Part shown: positions 53,439 to 60,457 of the stretch, in pieces
How the letters are laid out: each line of letters starts with the position of its first letter
Numbering within the stretch: the first letter of the stretch is position 1
DNA from: Ignavibacteria bacterium
Lineage (GTDB): Bacteria > Bacteroidota > Ignavibacteria > OLB7
Assembly: GCA_020635205.1 (NCBI GenBank)
Contig: JACKAE010000004.1
Location: forward strand, 595,792 to 659,791
DNA: 64,000 nucleotides
Direction: 5' to 3'
The notes under the pieces: generated by a model
What the model was told of the DNA's origin: nothing
Databases searched by the model: none
What the model saw: only the letters and a program-made list of their open reading frames with translations
Made by a program: the position numbers and the translations under genes

Positions 53439-53477
53439 AAGGCAACAGGGAACACATCAAGCGTTCCCTGTTGCCTT
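53439..53477 (-). terminator. Strong terminator after the module 4 immunity gene
   Basis: A perfect 15-bp stem (AAGGCAACAGGGAAC and its inverse) with a 9-nt loop is followed on the minus strand by TTTTCGG. It lies 24-62 bases past the stop of the immunity gene at 53501. Confidence 0.8.
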
Positions 53478-53500
53478 CAGCCCGATAATTTCTTCTTCCC

Positions 53501-54037
53501 TCATTCTTTTTCATGGCACTTCATGGCGAAATCCCATTTCAATGTCAATTTGCAATTTCGGTAATAATAAACCCAAGAAGAGTAGTCTGCCGCGGGGCTT
53601 TTCATGACCCGCGGATTGTATTCGTGCCTAAACTCCGCCACACTATCTGTAAAGTTGAAAAGACCGTCTAGGGTATCACCGGTCACAAAAAAAAGAATAT
53701 TGTCACGATAGAAGAACCCGTATGGAACCGGATATCCAACACTATAGTGTATTTTAATCGTGCTAAGTTCATTAGTATCTTTCGCAGTTTTTATAACCCA
53801 CACAAAAGAATTATCAAAGTGACTACATTCTCTCTCAAGTGTGATTAAAGAATCCAACACTTCTTGAAATTGAATGTTATTGATTGTCAAACTTGGCCCC
53901 TTGAAACTCCATACCTCAACTTGACCTTTTAAAGGAGTTGCTGGTAGCGCGAACAGCCACGTCACTGATGTGAGAACAAAGGATCCAAGAATATTGTTAT
54001 TCCTCAGCAGGTTCTTCTTTAGGCTTCTTCGCCTCAT
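53501..54037 (-). CDS. Predicted immunity protein of module 4 (paralogue of 54922-55461)
   Basis: The protein has 178 residues from the ATG at 54037, with GAAAAGGC 5-12 bases upstream; a longer frame upstream only shadows the toxin tip. It has a basic N-terminus (MRRRSLKKN) and a signal peptide ending TPLKGQ. The mature part aligns with the module 3 partner: 'FQEVLDSLITLERECSHFDNSFVWVIKT' with 'FKSTLDSIVDVGSECTVMTVGLNWVIGI', and 'GYPVPYGFFYRDNILFFVTGDTLDGLF' with 'LPDKYPFYGHFYIDSVLICVVGDRIDSLF' (described by key parts). The two proteins pair with related JAB-type tips, so this is very probably the cognate immunity protein. Confidence 0.75.
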   Translation of the reverse strand: MRRRSLKKNLLRNNNILGSFVLTSVTWLFALPATPLKGQVEVWSFKGPSLTINNIQFQEVLDSLITLERECSHFDNSFVWVIKTAKDTNELSTIKIHYSVGYPVPYGFFYRDNILFFVTGDTLDGLFNFTDSVAEFRHEYNPRVMKSPAADYSSWVYYYRNCKLTLKWDFAMKCHEKE

Positions 54038-54513
54038 TATAAGCCTTTTCATCATAACCTTTTGTTGTATAATTAATATAAGCATCCGCAGTAGGCAGAT
54101 AAGTATATAGCTTTGCAGACCAAGTCGTCTCCGAAAATTGCAACCATATAGCAACACTATAGTCGTCAGTACCATCGCCTCTGTCGTTTGGATTACCTGA
54201 TGGTGGGGATTCCCTTATGTGGCTATGGGTATATGATCTAAGAGTATACCGTGGTTTCTGTCAGTGTTTGGATCACATGCTGTCCACCTCTTTCAGCAAC
54301 TTCATCATGACCAGTTGCAACAAAGTTGGTTTTCTTTCCGTTCTTTTTCTTCATTCTAACTAGACTCCACTCTGCGTCATTGCAATTCTTAGCCATGAAT
54401 TCGAAAATTTCTTTTGCTTTTGTATCTGCTGTCACTTCAAAATAAAGAACGTTAAAGCTATGTTTATCTTTAACCTCCTGGGTATTCCTTGAAGAATAGA
54501 GACCACGTCATTG
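53997..54513 (-). pseudogene. JAB/JAMM-type Rhs toxin tip with frameshift (module 4)
   Basis: One frame (down to 54238) reads ...SFNVLYFEVTADTKAKEIFEF...AEWSLVRMKKKNGKKTNF...HDEVAERGGQHVIQTLTETTV and then hits a TAG. The next frame (to the stop at 53997) continues RYTLRSYTHSHIRESPPSGNPNDRG...KKPKEEPAEE. Together they match the module 3 tip (AEALFKFLSN...VEWSLLQIGKKGD...HDCCIERGGMSI...GYTIRRHVHSHPNG), with JAMM-like His-x-His after the shift. A one-base indel near 54240 therefore splits the domain. No Rhs core precedes it. Confidence 0.8.
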
Positions 54514-54529
54514 CCTTCTTGATCGCGGG

Positions 54530-54900
54530 TCGGGCGGCGATGGCGGAGCCTTGGGTTGGTCATTCATCCCTCAACAGGGGCGCGGCGAAGTGATGCGGGG
54601 CATGACGGTTTGCTCCGCGGGCAATCTGTCATTGTGAGCTGACAAGAAGCACAGCCTGCTCCCTTTTTGCGGGTTGTGCGATGATGACGCAGGCAAAGAG
54701 AGGAAAGAGAAGCCGACGCTCCCGCACTGAAGCGGGACAGCAAAAGGCGACGAAAAGACGAACGGAGCCAAGCCTTGACCGCGACGGGTTGTTTCTGTTT
54801 CCGGCACCATGCCACCAGCCACGTTGAGCGCGGGAGGGTGGCGGTTTGCTGTGAGTGCAGCGGAAAGCAATCTGCCGCTGTGGGCTGGTGGCATGAGTGA
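54530..54900. repeat. GC-rich palindromic element between modules 3 and 4 (copy A)
   Basis: This 370-bp GC-rich stretch sits between the module 3 immunity gene and the module 4 tip and contains no credible gene. Its end folds into an 86-nt imperfect hairpin (54809-54894): a 14-bp stem ATGCCACCAGCCAC with one bulged G, then GCGG/CCGC and TTGCT/AGCAA stems. A second stretch around 54555-54640 shares parts with copy B (GGTCATTCA.CCCTC, GGTTTGC..GGGCAATC). It is strikingly richer in G+C than the A+T-rich tips and immunity genes on both sides. Confidence 0.55.
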
Positions 54901-54921
54901 AACCCCAACGTCCTGAACTTT

Positions 54922-55461
54922 CTATGGTGAAGTTTGCATCTGTTTCTTGTTACATGGCAGAACAACCGAATCGCTCATTTTGATGTCACCATTGCCATAT
55001 TTAAAATACCAAAGTGAGTGATGCTCAGGAGGCGGAATACCTTCAGGTCGCTGAAAAATTAACGTAGTCGAATCCATTGGCTTAAAAAGGCTGTCAATCC
55101 TGTCTCCTACGACACATATCAGCACCGAGTCTATATAAAAATGTCCGTAAAAGGGATACTTATCAGGCAGAAAATCTGGCAATCCATTCGTGAGCGTTAA
55201 CACGAGTTTATATTCATTCGAATCTATATGAGTGATTCCAATAACCCAATTCAATCCAACTGTCATTACTGTACACTCAGAACCTACATCTACAATAGAA
55301 TCTAAAGTTGACTTAAACGAGCAGTTCTGCACGGATAACTCTACCGATTTTGCCGATAGTTCTGTTTGAGCGCTAATTGGTAATACACTTGCCATGAGGA
55401 ATGCAGTGGATAGCATAACCATAAGGCTTCTATTCTTTTTTGCAGTCTGTATTGATTTCAT
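54922..55461 (-). CDS. Predicted immunity protein of module 3
   Basis: The 179-residue protein has a signal peptide (basic MKSIQTAKKNR, hydrophobic stretch, ending ISAQ). The mature part ('SVQNCSFKSTLDSIVDVGSECTV', 'LNWVIGITHIDSNEYKLVLTL', 'GHFYIDSVLICVVGDRIDSLFKPMDS') is similar to the partner of the module 4 tip. It begins 15 bases past the stop of the JAB-type tip gene. I infer it is the cognate immunity protein, exported to the periplasm. Confidence 0.72.
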   Translation of the reverse strand: MKSIQTAKKNRSLMVMLSTAFLMASVLPISAQTELSAKSVELSVQNCSFKSTLDSIVDVGSECTVMTVGLNWVIGITHIDSNEYKLVLTLTNGLPDFLPDKYPFYGHFYIDSVLICVVGDRIDSLFKPMDSTTLIFQRPEGIPPPEHHSLWYFKYGNGDIKMSDSVVLPCNKKQMQTSP

Positions 55462-55476
55462 TTTTCTAAAAAAAAG

Positions 55477-56865
55477 TTATTCCTTCTCATAATCTTCAGC
55501 TTTGCCAATGATTCCATTCTCATTGTATTGATAGAAAAATCCTGTTTGCGGAACATAAATTTCAAATATTCTCTTTCGTTTTTCATCAACGGAATTTTCA
55601 TAGAAAATCACATCTCCAAAATTCACCCAATCTGCACTCGCCGCTCTCGTTCCATTAGGATGGCTATGCACATGTCGCCGAATAGTGTATCCACCAGCTA
55701 TCTTTTCTTCAAGTATAGACATCCCACCACGTTCAATACAACAATCATGGCTAGATGAAATGAAATTTTGACCTTTATCTCCCTTTTTCCCAATTTGAAG
55801 TAGACTCCACTCAACTGGCGAATTATTGGACAAGAATTTGAATAGTGCTTCTGCTTCTGAATCACCTCTTATCATCTCAAAATTACTTGTTTGGTAAGTA
55901 ACTGTTCCTGTCTTAGTTTTAACAGATAGTTCTCCTCTTTTAATCTTGCTAAGGATACCTTTCTTGACTGTTATCGACCTGTCTTCAAGAATTTCTCCTT
56001 GTTCATTCGTGCCAAATAGAACGTCATTTTCATCTTCAGTTTCTTTGACAAGCTCAACAAAACCCCAAACAGTTAATTTATAATCATCTAATCCATCAGG
56101 ATCAACTCTGATAACGGGACTGTTGTGGCTGTAATGATATGGGTTCATGAATGCAAATTTTTCCCACATCGGATCGACACTCGTAAACCTTCCAAGATTA
56201 TCGTCATAGGTTCTCACACCTAAATTTCCCAAATCGTTCTCTGCATCCGTCTCTTTGTCGATCCAATTTTTGCGATCCTCGCTTCCGGCCACCGGTTTTC
56301 CAAATGGCGCATAGTCCGTGGTTGATAGCACTGTTCCTGTATTATCGAGAACGACCCGGTTTGAACCAAGATGATCCGCTATCCTATATTCTACAATACC
56401 TGACGGACGTGTTGTTAGACTCGCAGCGTAGCCACCATAAGTGAGATACTCCTCCGGATAGAGATACACATTACTCCCCGTGCCTGTATCACCACAAAAC
56501 CCTGACTCCGACGTCTGCATCCCTTTCCAGACTGAGAGTTGTTTCTTGTTCCCACTTGTTAGATAGTACGTCCACTCATATCCCGGAGCCGTCACGTCTC
56601 CTGCCGGTGTCAACCACTCTCGCTTCTGTTCCCGTTCCCCCTGCGCGTTGTACCGATACCGATACTCCCACACGTTCGGGCCGACGGTGATCGTCGGGTC
56701 TTCCCGCTCGTAACTCCACGGCAAGTTCCGCCAACTGCTGTAGCCGAAACGTTCTTCTTTCGTCAACACGTTCGTCGAGGTGTACTGCTGCCGGGTTGTC
56801 ATCGAGCCGTTTCGGTCATAGTCGTATTCGGTGTAGTCGCCACTTGGCTGCGTCACCTTCAACAA
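55477..56865 (-). CDS. Rhs-type tip protein with JAB/JAMM-like toxin domain (module 3)
   Basis: Rhs core (VTQPSGDYTEYDYDRNGSMTTRQ..., ending GRFTSVDPMWEKF...PYHYSHNSPVIRVDPDG) is followed by a tip of about 200 residues with 'EWSLLQIGKKGDKGQNFISSSHDCCIERGG' and 'YTIRRHVHSHPNGTRAASADWVNFGD'. The His-x-His-Pro plus downstream Asp recalls JAB1/MPN metalloproteases, and the layout matches the 'JAB-like toxin' domain known from bacterial polymorphic toxins. The start of the frame is not an ATG and the core upstream is shifted, so this is likely a displaced, silent module. Confidence 0.82.
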   Translation of the reverse strand: MLKVTQPSGDYTEYDYDRNGSMTTRQQYTSTNVLTKEERFGYSSWRNLPWSYEREDPTITVGPNVWEYRYRYNAQGEREQKREWLTPAGDVTAPGYEWTYYLTSGNKKQLSVWKGMQTSESGFCGDTGTGSNVYLYPEEYLTYGGYAASLTTRPSGIVEYRIADHLGSNRVVLDNTGTVLSTTDYAPFGKPVAGSEDRKNWIDKETDAENDLGNLGVRTYDDNLGRFTSVDPMWEKFAFMNPYHYSHNSPVIRVDPDGLDDYKLTVWGFVELVKETEDENDVLFGTNEQGEILEDRSITVKKGILSKIKRGELSVKTKTGTVTYQTSNFEMIRGDSEAEALFKFLSNNSPVEWSLLQIGKKGDKGQNFISSSHDCCIERGGMSILEEKIAGGYTIRRHVHSHPNGTRAASADWVNFGDVIFYENSVDEKRKRIFEIYVPQTGFFYQYNENGIIGKAEDYEKE

Positions 56866-57178
56866 CTGGTTCGGACCGACGCCCGGTACGCTTGATCCAC
56901 GACCGTTGTCGTAGTAATCCTTCGGATAGGGGGTACTCCACCCATTGGCGATGTAGGTGAGGCTGTCACGGTTGCCGACTGGATCGTAGGCGTAGAGTTC
57001 TCGCGTCCAGCCGTAGATACCGCCGTACTGCTTCTTCCACTCTGTCAGTTGGCTGATACCGTCGTAGGTGTAGTCTTGGATCAGCGGATAGCTCCCCCCC
57101 TGCTGCGATTGTTGCCGCGTGATCTGACCACCAGCATCGAATCGACTTGTCCTGTTTTTGTGTAGACGTAGGTATAAT
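56866..57178 (-). pseudogene. Rhs core remnant with deletion junction (module 3)
   Basis: Upstream of 56865 the frame still matches Rhs core (GGQITRQQSQQGGSYPLIQDYTYDGISQLTEWKKQYGG ... YDPVGNRDSLTYIAN) to about 57138. There the sequence jumps, across the shared TTCGATG, to an earlier core segment (TYVYTKTGQVDSM) that is in another frame. The segment found between these two in the full-length copy is deleted. The similarity ends at about 57178. Confidence 0.75.
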
Positions 57179-57243
57179 CAGTATCTGACTGTATTCATGC
57201 AACAACGCCCTTGAAACACTAGACTGGAAAGCACATTAATTTT

Positions 57244-57711
57244 CTACAGATCGGCCTTCAAAAAGTAAAAGACGTTAGAATCAAGCGGTCGAACAACACT
57301 ATAACCTATATATATATCAGAACTATTAATACACTTAGTATTGTTTACACTGAAACTAAACCACCAATACTCATACCGATCCGTATAATTTGTATCTTTG
57401 CAAGAAACTCGAGCACTGATCGTATCATACAGTGATGCCTTTTTGTTATCAATCACATCTAATTTAACATAGTTCCAAGTATCAATAATTTCCATAATTG
57501 GTGAAATATCAAGAGAATCAAATTCCATTGGAAGGCATGCCTCATCAATACGTACTAATAGTGAATGATTACACACATTACCTTGCTTTAATAACTCGCT
57601 CTCAATGATTCTTTGAACGACTTGCTCTTGTGAATAACTGGCTTTTTTACGCACCATGTCTGAATTAGCGCATCCCAGAAACAAGGATAAACCCATTAAG
57701 AAATAACTCAT
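57244..57711 (-). CDS. Predicted immunity lipoprotein of module 2
   Basis: The 155-residue protein has a lipoprotein leader (MSYFLMGLSLFLGC, Cys at residue 14). The mature part has no recognised family ('KASYSQEQVVQRIIESELLKQG', 'DTWNYVKLDVIDNKK', 'YEYWWFSFSVNN'). It starts 26 bases past the stop of the module 2 tip gene. Its position and export signal suggest immunity to the adjacent zincin-like tip. Confidence 0.65.
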   Translation of the reverse strand: MSYFLMGLSLFLGCANSDMVRKKASYSQEQVVQRIIESELLKQGNVCNHSLLVRIDEACLPMEFDSLDISPIMEIIDTWNYVKLDVIDNKKASLYDTISARVSCKDTNYTDRYEYWWFSFSVNNTKCINSSDIYIGYSVVRPLDSNVFYFLKADL

Positions 57712-57737
57712 AAAAATATCAATAATTACTGTGTCGA

Positions 57738-59753
57738 TTATTCTGGGACATTAGGAGTCCAATATTTTGCATCATCGTCTGAAAATTTCACATATCCGCC
57801 ATCCGGTACTATTCCACTTTCTAAGCATTCAATGGCATTATCAGAGAATGGAAAATAGTAAATGCCATCAATAAGATATGGGGCGTATGATTCTCGTTGA
57901 CCCCAGTCTGATCCTAACTCCAGTCTAATCTGATTCCCTACCATATCAGGGATTCCAATAGCACCACGTCCATCGACTGGATCTTTCGTGTCTCCCATTA
58001 CGTCAGTATGAACAACTTCGTGCATAAAAATCATACCGAACCCCATTGTCATCGAGTTTACGCCATCAGTACCCGAAACGAAATCTCTGATTTGTAGTGG
58101 ATTTAGATACACTGTGTTCTTTCCGAACCAATTTCCAGAAGTCATTGCGGTTCCCATTATTACTGGAACTCTATCTGACTCATTTTTTATTAGCGCAGAC
58201 AAGATGCTACGCGCCGTTTCACTCCCTCCGCTTATCTTATCACTCTTTATAATAAGTCTGTGTGATTCTTCATCATAGCCTAGATCTAGACCTGATATTT
58301 GGCGCAATTCTTCAATAAATTGCTCAGCTACTTCTCGCGACCGTCCTACCCGCTCAACATATTGAGAACTTTCAAAGTCATACCGAAAGAATACTTTAAA
58401 GAGGTCAATATATTTTCCAGTAGGATCAATGTATTTTATTGGGTTGTTACCAGCATAACTATAGGGAGAGAGGAGAGGATATGACTCCCAATAATAATCG
58501 ATCGTCGAGAAGCGTCCTCGTTCAAATTCATATGCTCTTACACCAAAATTTCCAAGCCCACTTTCTTTGTCTATTTCCTTGTCTATCCAACTCTTCCGAT
58601 CTTCACCTCCTGCTATAGACTTTCCAAACGGTGCATAGTCTGTTGTCAGTAACACCGTGCCTGTATTGTCCAGAACCACACGGTTTGAGCCGATGTGATC
58701 CGTAATACGATACTCGACACTTCCAGATGTCCGGTTGGTCAGATTAACCGTCGGTCCTCCATACGTCAAATACTCCACCGGATAGAGATAGACATTACTC
58801 CCTGTTCCCGTATCCCCACAAAAACCGGACTCCGATGTCTGCATCCCCTTCCAGACACTCATCTGTTCCTTGCTCCCGCCGAGAAGATAGTATGTCCACT
58901 CGTACCCCGGTGCGGTCACATCTCCCGCCGGAGTCAACCACTCCCGCTTCTGTTCCCGCTCCCCCTGCGCGTTGTACCGGTAACGATATTCCCATACGTT
59001 CGGACCGACGGTGATCGTCGGGTCTTCTCGCTCATAGCTCCACGGTAAGTTCCGCCAACTGCTGTAGCCGAAACGCTCTTCTTTCGTCAGCACATTCGTT
59101 GAGGTGTAGTCCTTCCGGCTCGTCATTGAGCCGTTCCGGTCGTAGGTGTATTCCGTGTACTCTCCGGCTGTCGAGCCAATCCAGCCCTGTGTTTTCAACA
59201 ACTGGTTCGGGCCGATGCCCGGACCACCGACTGTTCTGCCAATCGTGCTGACTTCCTGTGGAAAGGGTGGACTCATTCCTGTCCCTGAATAGGTCAGACT
59301 TGTCCGATTCCCTACTGCATCGTAGCTGTACGCCTCATTCGTCTGCGGCTGTCCTGTTGGCTTTTTCAGCCACGTTGTTAACTGATTGATGCCATCATAA
59401 CCATAGTCTTGACGCAGGGCAGGACTTGTCCCGTGCTGTGCATTCTGGCGCGTGATACGACCTGCGGCATCGAAGGTCAGTTCTTCTTTGAATAGATCGA
59501 CGCCTCCCTTGGTCGCCTTCAGCGTGTCGAGCCACTTGCGGGGTGAGTAACGATAGTCCACCGCAACAGAGATTGCCGGGTAGAACATCGAATCGACTTG
59601 ACCTGTTTTTGTGTAGACATAGGTAATCTCCGCACTCTGCGGACGGCTCATCGCGACGGTTGGATGCTTCACCATCGCACCGTTGTATCCTTTGAGTCCG
59701 TAGCCTGCCTCACTCAGCTTTGTCCAAACAGAAATGGTCAATATGTTGAGCAA
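57738..59753 (-). CDS. Rhs-type protein with zincin-like toxin tip (module 2)
   Basis: This 671-residue frame begins with about nine unrelated residues, then joins the Rhs core at VWTKLSEAGYGLKGYNGA and continues through the core to the hinge GRFSTIDYYWE...PYSYAGNNPIKYIDPTG. The tip (about residues 445-671) contains HEVVHTDVMGD, a full HExxH zinc-peptidase motif, and is similar in layout to the tip of the adjacent full-length rhs gene. The long core has no disruptions, but no natural N-terminus, so it could be expressed only if read from an internal start or after recombination into the full-length gene. Confidence 0.8.
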   Translation of the reverse strand: MLNILTISVWTKLSEAGYGLKGYNGAMVKHPTVAMSRPQSAEITYVYTKTGQVDSMFYPAISVAVDYRYSPRKWLDTLKATKGGVDLFKEELTFDAAGRITRQNAQHGTSPALRQDYGYDGINQLTTWLKKPTGQPQTNEAYSYDAVGNRTSLTYSGTGMSPPFPQEVSTIGRTVGGPGIGPNQLLKTQGWIGSTAGEYTEYTYDRNGSMTSRKDYTSTNVLTKEERFGYSSWRNLPWSYEREDPTITVGPNVWEYRYRYNAQGEREQKREWLTPAGDVTAPGYEWTYYLLGGSKEQMSVWKGMQTSESGFCGDTGTGSNVYLYPVEYLTYGGPTVNLTNRTSGSVEYRITDHIGSNRVVLDNTGTVLLTTDYAPFGKSIAGGEDRKSWIDKEIDKESGLGNFGVRAYEFERGRFSTIDYYWESYPLLSPYSYAGNNPIKYIDPTGKYIDLFKVFFRYDFESSQYVERVGRSREVAEQFIEELRQISGLDLGYDEESHRLIIKSDKISGGSETARSILSALIKNESDRVPVIMGTAMTSGNWFGKNTVYLNPLQIRDFVSGTDGVNSMTMGFGMIFMHEVVHTDVMGDTKDPVDGRGAIGIPDMVGNQIRLELGSDWGQRESYAPYLIDGIYYFPFSDNAIECLESGIVPDGGYVKFSDDDAKYWTPNVPE
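59049..59597 (-). repeat. 549-bp tract identical to 61793-62341
   Basis: The module 2 core here is identical, base for base as far as I can align it by eye, to 61793-62341 in the full-length rhs gene (offset 2744). Outside these limits differences reappear quickly on both sides. This suggests recent duplication or gene conversion between the core copies. Confidence 0.85.
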
Positions 59754-59846
59754 TGCTAGGAAGCATTACTCTGGATGGAGGAAAGGAAGCGCTTCTTTAC
59801 CTCGCTAAAAGCTGAGATAGAACGTAGAGTCCGTCTTTGAAACAAT

Positions 59847-60425
59847 TTATTCACTTACATCTTCACGAATGATGTAGTATAACGATCCCGAGTTAACTCG
59901 ATTACTGTTCACTGGAATTATTAGCAGCATTTTCTCACTGCTGAATTCGCAATTCAGTTCAAATGCTCTATTTACGGGAAAAGTTGCAGCGCAAGCGTTC
60001 GTCAGCATTTGCTTGAGCGAAGATATGCCAGACATGTCTGCTAATTTTTTTGTGACGATGTTGCCAACAACCACAATAACTGAATCAGTCCTTACCGTAA
60101 TTCTTTCTAAGTTTTTGTCGGTGTCACTGTCGGTAGGCGGATAACTGAACATCGAGTCGTTTATACTGCAATCCACAACGAGCAATTGAAGCGTACTATC
60201 ATTGATAAACGTAAATTGACTAATACAAAATCCGAATCTGTCTGAGCCATAACTTCCGTTGGGAGCAGCTACAGGATCAGAAAATGTAGAATCGAGAGTA
60301 TTTGTTAGTACAATTCCTGGATATTGCGAAAGGCTTAGCGTAGGAATAGGTATCTGACCATACAATTCACCACTGAACAGAATAAACACAAGTGGCAAAG
60401 CCATGTAGAATTTCATTTGTGACAT
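59847..60425 (-). CDS. Predicted immunity protein of module 1
   Basis: The 192-residue protein has a signal peptide (KFYMALPLVFILFSGELYGQ). The mature part has no recognised family ('GFCISQFTFINDSTLQLLVVDCSINDS', 'RITVRTDSVIVVVGNIVTKKLADMSGISSLKQML'). It begins 32 bases past the stop of the full-length rhs gene. Exported location and position suggest immunity to that gene's tip. Confidence 0.65.
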   Translation of the reverse strand: MSQMKFYMALPLVFILFSGELYGQIPIPTLSLSQYPGIVLTNTLDSTFSDPVAAPNGSYGSDRFGFCISQFTFINDSTLQLLVVDCSINDSMFSYPPTDSDTDKNLERITVRTDSVIVVVGNIVTKKLADMSGISSLKQMLTNACAATFPVNRAFELNCEFSSEKMLLIIPVNSNRVNSGSLYYIIREDVSE

Positions 60426-60457
60426 AAAAATGTTTTATCTCCAAAAAATTTAGCATT

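Noticed and set aside
54809..54894. Integron attC site
   Set aside because: The hairpin has the right size and a bulged base, but the conserved paired end boxes (RYYYAAC and GTTRRRY) are not both present and no integron integrase is visible.
54564..54965. 133-codon open frame in the GC-rich element
   Set aside because: It is confined to the palindromic, repeat-like region; the protein looks like a by-product of GC-rich DNA and not a gene.
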